A stretch of 38,912 nucleotides of DNA from Bremia lactucae (taxonomy: Eukaryota; Oomycota; Peronosporomycetes; Peronosporales; Peronosporaceae): NCBI RefSeq assembly GCF_004359215.1, contig NC_090625.1, forward strand, positions 2,506,255 to 2,545,166, in the 5' to 3' direction. The number at the start of each line of letters is the position of its first letter. The first letter of the stretch is position 1. The notes beneath the pieces are model-generated. The model was not told where the DNA came from and did not search any database. It was given only the letters and a program-made list of their open reading frames with translations. Made by a program: the position numbers and the translations under genes. Below are positions 20,772 through 31,292 of this stretch, in pieces.

Positions 20772-21110
20772 CTAAGGCTTGCGCATTGATCTGTAAGAAA
20801 TAGAATCAATATCCCTTATTTTTTGCAACAAAGCTACATGGCCTTGATCCCAGCGCGAAGAACTTTCGCGCTGAGGAAGATTTTTATCTCGATGTTTTTT
20901 CAAGCATCGATGGTATAGTGGAAACAATAAGGAGATAAAGTCTCGCTTATGCAAGCCTGGGGCGCGGTCATCCGCACTGTCAAAGACATTGGACGCGAAG
21001 CCTGGCTTCAAAGACTTAACGATTCGCGTTAAGCTTGAAAAAAAACTCCAACTGGTGCAAGGTATAAATTGCATCGGTTGTAACGTGAGGCAGGACTTCC
21101 ATGCCTCACG
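20772..21110 (+). pseudogene. Tail of the antisense-type retroelement frame
   Basis: The plus strand encodes, with one frameshift near 20935, LDVFSSIDGIVETIRR, KTLDAKPGFKDLTIRVKLEK and INCIGCNVRQDFHASRG. These align with element A's antisense frame (FFIDAF.., NTQNLDRKVWLDKLNAFRKQ, LSREAGIPCLSWG). It is a divergent homologue from another family. It lies beside a minus-orientation family F LTR. Confidence 0.45.
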
Positions 21111-21196
21111 TGGGGTGATCCCTGTCCGTGTTGTGTTGACAACACGAAGCGAGTAAAAGGGGATGTGTATTTCCTTTTTACGCCCTGGTTAATTAA

Positions 21197-21482
21197 AAAC
21201 TGTATTACTATAGTCAAATTCTTCTTGTCTTTTTACTTAATACTAACTTAATTATAAACTAATACAAAACATGTACTAAAAGTCTTATCTGTTTTTCTCT
21301 TTGCGCGCGTCCAGCGATGACTGGACCGCGGAGAAAGTAGATATAAAGGTCTATACCTACCAATGGATAAGCTTTTAGAATGTTACCATGTAAAATAATA
21401 TTTTCCAAATATTATCTACCTTTTAGTAATATATTACTTAACCTTTAAGTGTTAATTTCATGTATCGATACATCCTGTTACA
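21197..21482 (-). mobile_element. Truncated family F LTR, inverted
   Basis: The reverse complement begins TGTAACAGGATGTATCGATACATG at 21482 and follows the LTR at 22195-22629 for about 290 bases before breaking off near 21197. The last 145 bases of the LTR are missing. It is in opposite orientation to the LTR at 22195. Confidence 0.75.
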
Positions 21483-21599
21483 ATATACCTTAGAAAGGCT
21501 TGTGAGGAGTAGTCTCTTCAGACAAGCTATTAATTAGCTGTTCGGGCAAATACCACGTTTTTTTAGGTATGAGACGAGACATTTTAGTGACTACGATCC

Positions 21600-22079
21600 C
21601 CTGATGGTACTCACTGAAGCAGGAATACCACAAGAACTTTTATTACGATGGCTTATGCCATCGTCATCACCGCTCAGAATTATGTGCCGGTGACGGCACG
21701 GGATACGGTACTGGCCGTGAGGAAACATCCTTATCGTCGGAACCGAACATGCTGTAGCGAAGCTACCAGCACGTCAACTCGGATGAGACCCCTCACTCGA
21801 AGGCTCATAGTCAGCCGCCTGGCGATGATTAGGCGACTAGTCTATTCTCCCCGAGCCGGCCATTTCGTCCGACTCGCATTCGAAGTCGACCTTCAAAGAG
21901 GGGTCGCATTCACGTGGTGTATCACCATGTGCACCCGCAACATTTAGAGTTGCGGGAGAAGATAACACTACGGCCGACGGAACATCTGCCGCAAGAGACA
22001 ATAATGCGTCGTCCGCGGCTGCATGAACCGCACCCGAAGGCGCCGCACAATACGCATACCGTATGGACTTGTTAACCAT
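21600..22079 (-). pseudogene. N-terminal part of an antisense retroelement frame next to a 3' LTR
   Basis: The minus strand from ATG 22079 is open for 80 codons (Ala/Ser/Asp-rich; GAHGDTPRECDPSLKVDFEC) and continues beyond one stop. It starts 116 bases before the polypurine tract and LTR at 22195, the same place and direction as the antisense frames in A and D. The composition resembles A's N-terminal part, but alignment is weak. Function unknown. Confidence 0.4.
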
Positions 22080-22194
22080 GCGATATAATTAAAATGATGG
22101 TTCTGACCAATCGACATTGTTTATATTAAGTGGTCTTATGGTGACCACTCTATCCAATGACAGTCAGAGGTGATGTCGTTTAAGGGAGGGGTGA

Positions 22195-22629
22195 TGTAAC
22201 AGGGTGTATCGCTACATGAAATTAACACTTAAAGGTTGTTAATTAATATATTATCTATTAGGTAGAGAATATTTAGAGAATATTACTTTAAAAGTAATAT
22301 TCTAAAAGGTTATCCATTCGTAGATATAGAACATTATATCTACTTTCTACGCGGTCTAGTCAGCCATGGACGCGCGCAAAGAGAAAGACAGATAGACTTT
22401 TAGTACATGTTTTGTATTAGTTTACAATTAAGTTAATATTAAGTAGATAGACAATAAGAACTTAATTATATTAAATACAGTTTACACAAACCTCTTTAAA
22501 GCAAGTCTTTAAGGAGAGTCTTCCTCTGCACGTACTAGTGTACGTGAAGTGATGTGAGGCACCACTCGCACTGAGGCAGTGTGAAGTGGACTTGTACTGA
22601 AGCAGTGAAAGTCGGCAGGCCCCGTTACA
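22195..22629 (+). mobile_element. 3' LTR, family F (435 bp, complete)
   Basis: Starts TGTAACAGGG after the polypurine tract AAGGGAGGGG (about 22182-22191) and ends CCCCGTTACA, so the terminal inverted repeats are nearly perfect. The first 140 bases match the LTR at 126-265. It contains a GCACGTACTAGTGTACGTG palindrome near 22528-22546. No 5' partner in the same orientation is present in the window. Confidence 0.8.
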
Positions 22630-22634
22630 TATAT

Positions 22635-22830
22635 CCTCTTGGACACTAGTTGCCACTTGGTTCTACGAACCCCCTGAACCCCTGAATCCCAACTAGGATT
22701 TCTTAAGCTTTAATAGCTTGTACGACTCCCTGAGTTGTTAAACTCATTAGTTCAATAGAACTAAGTGACTCTCTGAGTCTGAAAGTTTTCCTCTGACTTT
22801 AGGAGGGAGGTAGCTCCGCTACAGTCCGTA
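22635..22830. repeat. Dispersed repeat R, copy 2
   Basis: Second copy of the repeat at 9640-9830, sharing CACTAGTTGCCACTTGGTTC and several blocks after it. It starts a few bases after the LTR end at 22629. Confidence 0.55.
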
Positions 22831-23291
22831 ACAACAAAAAGCAGAAGAGGATCTCAACACAACAAGGCACTTCTTCGCGACACATTGAGTTGGTGGCGGC
22901 ACCGCTTTTGGGCCTGATCAAGCCGAGCTGCCTCGATTTATCAATCTCATAATGATTTGCGACATTAAACCCGCTGACGTCGGAGAAAGTCAAAGAGCAA
23001 CTTAGCGAGAAAGCTCTTCAGAAAATAATAGAAATGAGCCAAATAATTTTTGTGGATGTCCCAGTTCTTAAGAAATGTGCATTATCGACGAATTTAATCG
23101 ATGCGGGATAAACACACGAATTACAGATTTTTGTATTTCAAAATAAAGTCAAGTAAACACGCTGGTATAAATAGGGGATTGCCATAAGCTACGACTTTTA
23201 AGCACTTGTACCGCGACTACATCCTTAGCGCTAGCAACACCAAAAGATAAAACAGATTGTGATTACAAATGTATGAAATCTCTTGAAACTT
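22831..23291. other. Intergenic sequence
   Basis: No gene supported. It forms the 3' flank of the F-box gene. A 64-codon minus frame (22993-22799) overlaps the repeat and has no recognisable motif. Confidence 0.4.
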
Positions 23292-24398
23292 CTAAATTAC
23301 ATTCTGTGCTTGCTCGCTACGAGGATTTGCCGCCTTTAAAAGATTATTTTGCAAATTAATCCTCAGAGAAGAGCCGCGACTCGCGAATTCGATCATCAAT
23401 TCCTGCATCTGAACGTGGCCGCGTTCCCCAATAAAATTTTGGGCCAAATTAAGCAGCGAAAGTTGAGATGCAAATGTACTCAACGCCATAGCATCGTAGA
23501 GATCCTTGGCCCCATCGTCCGAGATGCAATTGCCTACTAAAGACAGCGTTTGTAACCGTGGAAAGTTGTTCGATGGTCCTATTAATATGGCAGCAATTTG
23601 ACGCGTCACGTGGCTTTGAAGTCCCTCGGTGTAGCAGCAATTAAGCGAAAAATGGGCAAGTTTTGGCAAGTGGGCGTGGCTTAATGCATGCAATATACTA
23701 CGCACTAGTACATTGCGAGCAATGAGCGTCGTTTCTGTTTGACACGTAAATTGTTGCGCGTGCATTCGACCTGTCAATGAAAAGCTTTGAAGGTTTGGAA
23801 ATCGTTGAAAAAATCCAGAGCGAATGGCAGGTGCCACCTTCATTAATGCTACAATAGTCGTTTCAATCGACACCACGAACGCTGGTAGCTGTAAATTAGT
23901 CTGTGAGCACGTGGCTGAACAGTGTAGTATCTCCTGAGCCGTTAGAAAGGAGCATACAAGCTGTAGTGTGTCTTCATTTCCGCAACACAATAGGCTTTTC
24001 ATTGCCATATCACGTGCTTTGAATCGTAGGCGTTTGTCGTTACAAGTTTCATCACTTGAGCTGCACTTGCGCTTGCGAGACGGAGCGGGAGTGACCATCT
24101 CGACAGCTAACGCTGCATCTTCTTTAGCGATAAGGCTGTTTAAATGGAGCTTGAGCACGAGCGAGTAGAGACGACAACATAGCGTAGGTGGATTGTGATA
24201 CTCCCACGCGGAGTAGGCCTGGTAGTATAAAGCAAGCTCGGCTCGACGCCCAATGTACGATATTTTCGAGTCGACTTTGCCGTACTTGGACTTGAGTAGT
24301 AATAAAATATGAAAAAGAACAGAGCGTCGCGTGCTGAGGGTGATGCTTGAGTGCCACGTTTGTTTACTAGTGGGGGTAGCGACCATGGTAGTACTCAT
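23292..24398 (-). CDS. F-box-like / leucine-rich repeat protein with N-terminal KIX-like helices
   Basis: Intronless, 368 residues. Residues 14-85 (WHSSITLSTRRSVLFHILLL, RRAELALYYQAYSAWEYHN) have the spacing of a three-helix KIX-like fold; this is a weak call. Basic stretches at 108-127 (RKRK, KRLR) suggest nuclear entry. Residues 142-172 (DTLQLVCSFLTAQEILHCSA) look like an F-box, which in known proteins binds Skp1 of an SCF ubiquitin ligase. Residues 203-352 hold ribonuclease-inhibitor-type leucine-rich repeats (LQTLSLVGNCISDDGAKDL, LSLLNLAQNFIGERG), the usual substrate-binding part. A role in ubiquitin-dependent turnover is inferred. The start at 24398 gives the longest frame; a second Met follows at residue 5. 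It is isolated from its neighbours by 2 kb on the 5' side. Confidence 0.8.
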   Translation of the reverse strand: MSTTMVATPTSKQTWHSSITLSTRRSVLFHILLLLKSKYGKVDSKISYIGRRAELALYYQAYSAWEYHNPPTLCCRLYSLVLKLHLNSLIAKEDAALAVEMVTPAPSRKRKCSSSDETCNDKRLRFKARDMAMKSLLCCGNEDTLQLVCSFLTAQEILHCSATCSQTNLQLPAFVVSIETTIVALMKVAPAIRSGFFQRFPNLQSFSLTGRMHAQQFTCQTETTLIARNVLVRSILHALSHAHLPKLAHFSLNCCYTEGLQSHVTRQIAAILIGPSNNFPRLQTLSLVGNCISDDGAKDLYDAMALSTFASQLSLLNLAQNFIGERGHVQMQELMIEFASRGSSLRINLQNNLLKAANPRSEQAQNVI

Positions 24399-26434
24399 TA
24401 TACGAGTTGATACGATTAACGTGAAAAGGAAGAGCGCCGTGAATAAATGGAATCCCGACTCGACACGAACCGAGACAAATTGGAAATGATAACAATGTTT
24501 ACTTTTTTTGGTCGAATGTAATGAGCCTTTTCTCCCACCGCGGAATTGTAGTTTTTCCGAAATGGCGAAAGAGCAACTATCTTAAGCGATTTGTTCTGAA
24601 TATAATCGCTTCCAAGGACGTCAAATGACTCGTGCACAATAGCTTACGCGCTAACATGTGGGTCATGTTGCAAATTTCTTGCTAATATTAGTAGCCATTC
24701 ATATCGGAAATAGCAGAGAGTGATGCTAGGTATAAGTGTGAGACCTGATGTTGGGCTCTTGACTACTTTACACGTAAGCGTTAGACCAGCTGTATGTAAG
24801 AAGGCATTTACATGCACGTCATTGTTGCGGTAATTGAAAGAGGAACTGCAGCATTAAACATTAGAAAGGTTTCACTACAACAAGACTACGGGAAGCTGGA
24901 CCACGAGCTTCAACTTTCTTTAAGGCAGGACAGCTGCATTATGTTTTTATTGAACGATTACTTGGCGTTCTGGTCTGATTGTTAAAATTGGTCCTTTCAA
25001 GAGCCTATAATCTGATAAGACCACGAACTTTATCCTTTCGCAGTTTAGTCCGTGCAACGGTCGTTAGCGTTATCACATTAAATCAAGAGATTGAGTATTG
25101 GTGACCTATTGTTTAACTGCACGAGGCCCTCAGTATAATTATGGTCAATTATCTATCTGATTAGGATCCGTACGACAATGAAATGGTGAAGTTAAGGTTT
25201 TGTCTGTGGCTCTATTTATCATAGCATGTCTAGATGTGACAATGTGCGGCGGCTTAAAGCAAAGTTTGTAGCTTTTACTATGTTCTATAATAATTCAGTG
25301 CACTGCTCTCTCAAACATACGTTGCCCGTATTGATCCCGCTGCGCGAAATACTAGCACCGTATCTTTGTACGAGGGTTATACAAGCGCAGCAAATTGACG
25401 CTTGCTTGTGACGTGAGTTATATTCTTCGAGGTCCCCGATGTCGCAGCAAAAGCTGTCAATTTAAATTACATGATTCCCATTGTAAAGGTGGCAACCCTT
25501 TACATGTGAATCATGCAATTTAAAATTGACAGCTTTTGCGTCCACTAGCATCCCCGTCTTTAAAAAACGTGACTGTGGCTGTCATGACAGCTTGCTCGTT
25601 TACAGCAACTAAGTCGGACCGCTATAAGATTTCAGCACACAATCGTGTGGTCCCGGGAGCGGCGCTGCTTTTATAAGTGCTAATTTTAGGTCCAAGTGAA
25701 GCTGCTACGGTCATGGACAGTGTGTCATTGAAGACGACGCTATTGCTTGTCAGTATAAAACAGAGTGGACCGGCATTTTCGTGTACTTTCCGATTGAATT
25801 GCGATGCCTACGCTATGACCTGCGTTGGAAAATCTCACTAGACTGCGCTCATCCGGCAACGCTGGCTTATCATTGTCCCGCGGCCAAGTTCTGATGTTTC
25901 GCGTTCCAGGAGTTGGTCTACGTTTTACACACGAATGAATTGACCAAAGTCTTAGAAGGAGTCTATTCTAGTATTAAGTGCGTGAACTCGTGCTTTGATC
26001 GGTTCACGACCTTCATATATTTTTCTTTGTACGTCAAAAGCTCCATTATAAGTCGATATTAGTCCATTCAATGCTTTTTAAAGTAAAATTAATTTTTTCT
26101 TTTAACACTTTGACTTTGATTGCTTAATTGCTTTTTAATCCTTACAAGATATGAGGCAAATTAACTTTTATTTAAACCGATTTACCCGTCAATTTGTGGC
26201 GTCAACTCAATGTGGAGCGCACAGATTATTTTTGACCTCACACCTAATACCAGCATCGGTTGCGCTTCGGTAGAGAATTGAATATTCTTACATTAATGCA
26301 ATTATTTGCAGTCATTTCAACACATTATGAATCAACTAAAGAAATTGCCGACTTTTGAGCGCTTGGCAACAAGCCTTTGAACACCAAAATGATGTGACCC
26401 GCTTTAAAGTTGCCAACTTGGCGACAACTTTAAA
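24399..26434. other. Intergenic region, no gene seen
   Basis: Two kilobases with short frames only (for example 25226-25411, 61 codons, no motif). It should hold the promoter of the minus-strand F-box gene at its left and that of the coiled-coil gene at its right. Its one striking structure is the hairpin at 25447-25539. Confidence 0.4.
25447..25539. repeat. 93-bp near-perfect inverted repeat
   Basis: Arms of about 43 bases starting GCAAAAGCTGTCAATTT and ending AAATTGACAGCTTTTGC, with a loop of about 6 bases and two or three mismatches or bulges. It stands alone in intergenic DNA. It could be a small foldback element (MITE), a hairpin small-RNA precursor, or a bidirectional 3'-end signal. 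Confidence 0.85.
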
Positions 26435-26443
26435 TCATTTTTG
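26435..26443 (+). promoter_or_regulatory. Possible initiator element
   Basis: TCATTTTTG, like the oomycete initiator core TCATTT, nine bases before the ATG at 26452. Transcript starts of oomycete genes often lie close to the ATG. Call by motif and place only. Confidence 0.3.
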
Positions 26444-26451
26444 AATTTACG

Positions 26452-26829
26452 ATGCCATTAAGCACGCAGAAATCTTATGGTCGGCAAAGAGTAATGAAGA
26501 AAGAGCTGAGCACCGCATCGGCCTTTACAGCTGAACTTAGCCACCGCCTAAGCGCCATCTATCAGAGTCCCGCGCAAGAAAGAATTCATTATCTAGAAGG
26601 AAGGCTCGTCGAACTCATGGAGGAGCTAAAAAGCTTAAAAACCAAGAACAAGCACTTAAATTTCGAGGTGGATAAGCGCGACAATTTGATTAGTAAATGC
26701 AGAAACGATCTTATCCGGGCATACGAGACCAGCATGCAAACCAGAGCAGACATGCTAGAACTGCTTCAAAACTTGCACGATTCCGACTTGGATTTGGATA
26801 CTCAAGAAACAAAGACGGTAGAAGAGTGA
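26452..26829 (+). CDS. Small coiled-coil protein
   Basis: 125 residues, intronless. Residues 25-115 are predicted by eye as a long heptad coil (RIHYLEGRLVELMEELKSLK, FEVDKRDNLISKCRNDL). RIHYLEGRL resembles RINYLETQL in the CM1-like motif of the next gene, 147 bases downstream, so the two may be an old tandem pair, or this may be a 5' part of the same gene. I found no canonical intron that joins them: a GT at 26818 is in phase with an AG at 26935-26936, giving a 119-bp candidate, but it lacks a good branch site. Start codon context is clean, with an initiator-like motif just before it. Function unknown; structural or centrosomal role possible. Confidence 0.6.
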   Translation: MPLSTQKSYGRQRVMKKELSTASAFTAELSHRLSAIYQSPAQERIHYLEGRLVELMEELKSLKTKNKHLNFEVDKRDNLISKCRNDLIRAYETSMQTRADMLELLQNLHDSDLDLDTQETKTVEE

Positions 26830-26975
26830 TATTCACATAAAGCAGTCTAGTATGTAAAAGCTGCAATTTAATCTGCTTAAAGAAATTCATGTTTTTTTCT
26901 TAAGAAAATCAATTGAAGTGACAATCACTCTTGAAGTGCAACCTATTTCCCACAGTGCGCATCCGCCATCGCAAG

Positions 26976-28614
26976 ATGCCGTCAACCTCACAGCGCAGCA
27001 GCAGCACCGATAGCTCCACGTTTAGGCCTCGCGGTCATTTGTTGCGCCAAGAATCCGCTGTATGCGACCAACTTCGACGGGACAAGTTCAACATGGCCCT
27101 GCGGATTAATTACCTGGAAACACAACTTCAGCACTTGCTGGAAGGCAAAGGGTATACAGAGGCTGAGGTGCTTGCCGAGCTGGCTGAGCTCCGAATGACA
27201 TTAACAAAACGCGAGAATGAGTTGCATGAATACGCGCTGAAGTCTTCTTTAATGACCAATGAGCCGGACAAAAACGCTAAAACCACTACAGAAAACCAAG
27301 ATCAAACTGTTGCCGATTTCGTTTCATATAAGTCCATGTACACAGCATTACAAGCCGAGCTTAGCGCAACGATGCAGCTGAAGAAGCAGGCAATTGACGA
27401 CGCTGATAAATTACGGCGTCAAGTTACGCATTTATCAATCGACTATAAATCCCAAGGCATAGCGATGCGTAAGCTTCAAAGTGATTACAAAACGGCTCAA
27501 GACAAGATTTATCAGCTCGAGACCCAAGGGTGTTGTAATAACAACGTTGAGGCATTGAACGATGGCTTAATTAATAAACTTGGCAAGAATGGCCAGGAAC
27601 TAATTGTTACAGAGGTATAGAGAGGAAAAAGTAATGGGGCTGTACTAAAAGGGTATTCCTATGTAGAAACAAGATGGCATGATCCACGAGAAGCAAGTGC
27701 AAGTAGGCGTGAGCGAGCAGCCCCCATTAGAGAACAAAACACTGTCGGAAGTGGTAGAAAAGGATGGAGAAAAATCACATACTATGCATCAAAAGCAGCT
27801 CCTGGCTAATGACACTACTAACGATCTGAATCGTGTTGGCGATTTCATGATTTCAGAGCACACGGCCACGGTAGAGAAACTCAAAAGAGAGCTAATTAGC
27901 TCAAAGGACGAGAAAGAGGCACGCGAGTGACACTCAGTGGATTGTATTATGATGGTCAATTTAATCCGCTTGGGATGCTCAGGCACTAAATCGGCACTGG
28001 ATACATCAATTCGAAACGTACCGAATGAAGAAGACTCGAGAAATTTGTCGGCTAAAAAAACATCTAATGATACTTGCTTTAAAGCTTCGTCACCCCACAG
28101 ATGACGAACAAGCTTTAAAGAACACTTTGCAGGTACGTGGCTTGACTAGGCTAATAGAATGGTGCTTAACCTTCTGCCACCAAAGGATATAAAAGAAAGC
28201 AGCCGCATTCTTTATGAGAAATTGTCAGTTTATCGTCGGCAGAACAGGTCAGCAACTCGAGAGATTGAGGACTTGCAGAACGCGATAAAGCTGTACCAAA
28301 ACGCTATTACCGACCGCGATGATGCCATTGCTAACTATAAGGCAATGCTTTTGAAGCTTTCCACGCAGCTTCCGCATCGTATTCATTTCAAGCATGTGAA
28401 TGACGAGTTAATGAAGCAGCTCCACCAGACGAAACGAATCATTGCTCTGACGTTTAGTAACCTACTAGACTGTCGTGCCCTTCCAGCCTCCGCTCGAAGC
28501 CATTTAAAGTCGATGCTTGGCGATCATCTTGCCAACCTGAAGACGCAACTGCAACATCTACAGGCGGAGATCACACACGATCCCATTGCTCCTACATCTC
28601 AATCGACCGTGTAG
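26976..28614 (+). CDS. Coiled-coil protein with centrosomin CM1-like motif, four exons
   Basis: Proposed exons 26976-27614, 27667-27918, 27983-28132 and 28186-28614 give 489 residues. Introns 1 (27615-27666, GTATAG..TAG, 52 bp) and 3 (28133-28185, GTACGT..CTTAAC..AAAG, 53 bp) are canonical and keep the frame. Intron 2 (27919-27982) only works as GC-AG, starting GCACGC. Residues 30-85 (QLRRDKFNMALRINYLETQ, then an acidic spacer and AELRMTLTKRENEL) resemble the CM1/Cnn_1N motif, which in centrosomin, Mto1 and Spc110-type proteins binds gamma-tubulin complexes. Most of the rest is coiled coil, ending in a helical C-terminus (LALTFSNLLDC-like, residues about 430-480). An alternative is a plain structural coil protein. 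A microtubule-organising role is inferred from one motif. Confidence 0.65.
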
Positions 28615-28827
28615 ACCAAGCGATCCTCACAACACGGCATTTTTCTCACCGAAACATTACCACTACTTGCTAAAGAAAATTATTTTTTTTCATAATTTTA
28701 TCAGAAAAAAAAATTACAACAGAATTACTACGTGCCCCGTCTCTTTTTTACCGACTGCACCACACCAACGTTACATCATCGTGCGTCAAGAAAAGTGCAA
28801 GTCCAACGAGTCATTGGCGTGTCCGCA

Positions 28828-31292
28828 ATGCCTCGATCCAGTCCACTCGCTGCATCCTCTTCAATCGATCCATGGGAATCTTCTACTGTACTATCCACGA
28901 CCACGTTTACAATGGCTGACTCCGTCAACACGGACGAAAACGAAGTAGTGACGGCGGAATTTTCCGTCGATCTGGCTGATGGCCAGACGTGGGCCGTCAA
29001 TTTCTTTGAATGCGCTGCTGAGAACGACTTGGAGTGTCTCGAAGAGATCTTAGACAGTGGTCGAGTACGTGTCAATGACGTGGACGTGGACGGATTTACG
29101 GCTTTAATGGTCGCTGCAGCCGAAGGTCATCGCGACGTCGTGCGCACGCTCTTAAAACGTGGCGCAGACGTCCGCATACAAACGCACGAGCTTCGATCGA
29201 CTGCATTACATTTTGCTGCAAAGGTCGAGCCATAAAAGACCTTTACGAGAGAAAAAAAGCTGAGCGTAGTACTGTGTTTGTTGTTTGTTTTATATTGTAG
29301 AATGGCGACGCCGTGATTGTTGCTGCGCTGTGTGAATGCGATGCGTCGATGATTGATTGCTGGAATAGTAATGGTGATACACCATTGATCTGGGCCTGTA
29401 TTGAAGGGAGAGTGGAGGCAGTGAAAGTGTTTTTAAAGTATGGTGCAGATGTTACCGTATTGAATCAATACGGTGCCTCGACGTTGCTGTGTGCTGTAAT
29501 GGTAGGAGAAGATCCGGAGGAGGTGGAGGAAATTGATGAACAACGCGCTGAGATTCTGACAATGTTGCTGGCTACGAAAAAGGTGCTTGTGAACTTTCAA
29601 GATCCAGAAGGAAGCACGGCGATGCATTTAGCCATGTCGTGTGGCTACTTGGCGTGTATCAAGACGCTGTTAGCAAATGGCGCGGATATTACATTACGAA
29701 ATGTGATTGGACAAACGGCGTTGGAAGAAGCGCTGGATGTTTGGAAGGAAGAGAGAGAACCGTGTATTGCGTACGTGCGTGGTATTTGGCAACAATTGGA
29801 AGAAGAAGCGGCGGCGCGAATGATGGCAATGCTTGAGATAGAAGACAAGGCCGACAAGCGAAAGACGGGAGGAAATTCCGTCCTGACTAGTAAGAAGAGT
29901 AAAAAGAAAAACAAAAAAGTAAAGCGCAAAGCAATAAAACAGCCGCATTTTGAAACGATGAAAGAAGAATCGAAGGCTTTGATGTGGAGAAGTCAAGTTG
30001 AGAGTGTGTCTACGGTCAAGGAAGACGACGAAAGCGGGGAGAGTTCCGATGAAGAGCGTTTGTCATTAATGCAAGCTATAGGATCGTCGTTGGAACAGGA
30101 TAGCGAAGATAAACTTGGCGATATGACAGCGGTAGTGGAGGTTTTGGAAGCCATTGAGGAATCTTTAAAGAAAGATGTTGAAACAACAGCGGATGCTTGG
30201 ACGACTGTTAGAAAGAAACCCCGCTCGGCTCTTGTTGTTGCAAACGATGCAGTTAAGACAACTTCGTCTTTACGACACAAGACTGTGCTGTCAACATCAA
30301 AGCGTGGACAGCACAGTAGCTTGAAACAACAAAGCCACGATACAATTTCTTCGTCTGGTGGAAGAGTGAGGTCTTCGTCCGCTCCACGTCCTGGGGTTGC
30401 CCACAACATTCGAAGCACACCAGGAGATGAAAGAAGTACCTTTAGCATCAAAAGCCGTGCTTCTAGACATCTTGCGCCATCGCATATCGAAGATTCTACC
30501 GCACAAGTCTTTAAATCACTAGACTTGACCAATTCAATGAGTTGTAGTAACTTTTCGTGGACGCTATCGTCGCCGTGGCGCCCTGAATTTCGCCGATTAC
30601 CTGCTTTAGCTCCACATGTAGTCACGCAGTCAACAAATCGACAGACATGGAAGCAGCAACGGACAAATGGTCCGTACAAAGTCGCTTGTGACATTCGGGA
30701 TCGATGGCTTGGTAAACTGCATCTTGGAAACGAAAATGTAGCCGAGACATTGGGGTATTTAGCCTGTGGTCTCTGTGGGGAGCTTGTTAATGACAATCGT
30801 CAATGCAGCGGTAGTGCGTCTAAAGGTACTGATTCACTGGACTGTCCTCAGCTATACTGTGCCTCCTGTCTCGAGTCTTCGGCTTTTCAAACGGCTCATT
30901 CGACTACATTCAAGTGTGTGCGATGCCATCAAGTAACAAGAAAAGAAACCATGTCGTGCAATTCTTTTGCGCAAGCTCAAGCCGCATCATTAGGACTTTC
31001 GTTATCCAATTCCTTTAGCACAAAGGCGTTCGTGTCTTATTCATTAGAAGACATGCAGCATCTTCTCGAAGCGTCGGATTATCAAGTCTCGGGTGTGGAT
31101 TTACAAGCGTATTACCTCGTTCCTGGCTCGGATCTTTGTCATCTAAGCAACGGTCAGCTTGACATTCTAGCCAACGCACATCAACGGGGGCTTACAGAAA
31201 TACTCGACCAGCGTCTTACCAATGCACGAGCTACGGAACGATTGCATCTTGACGAGTGGCTCAAGACGCACATGTTATACCACAAGCAGTAA
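28828..31292 (+). CDS. Ankyrin-repeat protein with C-terminal cysteine-rich zinc-binding domain, two exons
   Basis: Exons 28828-29223 and 29301-31292 give 795 residues. The intron (29224-29300, 77 bp, GTCGAG..TTGTAG) joins FAAK to NGDAVIV inside an ankyrin repeat, which confirms it. An alternative start is Met29 (28912). Ankyrin repeats run over residues about 56-280 (DGFTALMVAAAEGHRDVVRTLL, NGDTPLIWACIEGRVEAVKV, EGSTAMHLAMSCGYLACIK). A basic run at about 330-345 (KKSKKKNKKVKRK) looks like a nuclear signal. Residues 345-600 are Ser-rich and disordered. Residues 620-690 have paired cysteines (CGLC, CPQLYCASC, CVRC) spaced like a RING or treble-clef finger without an obvious His. Possible adaptor or ubiquitin ligase; unproven. 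It converges with the PH-like gene, the two stop codons 107 bases apart. Confidence 0.8.
29224..29300 (+). other. Intron of the ankyrin gene
   Basis: GT-AG, 77 bp, phase 0, with a T-rich 3' end (TTTGTTTTATATTGTAG). Without it the first exon stops three codons later. Confidence 0.85.

Noticed and set aside
21648..21947. Plus-strand frame of 99 codons
   Set aside because: The opposite strand carries the more protein-like antisense-type frame starting at 22079; this one is Arg/Thr-rich without motif.
28159..28614. Separate gene starting at ATG 28159
   Set aside because: The 53-bp intron 28133-28185 (GTACGT, CTTAAC branch, AAAG) joins 28186 in frame to the upstream exon, so that ATG is inside an intron.
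29993..30796. Long minus-strand frame (267 codons) opposite the ankyrin gene
   Set aside because: It lies fully within the ankyrin CDS, is rich in Ser/Cys/Val as expected for the complement of Glu/Lys/Asp-rich coding sequence, and has no motif.
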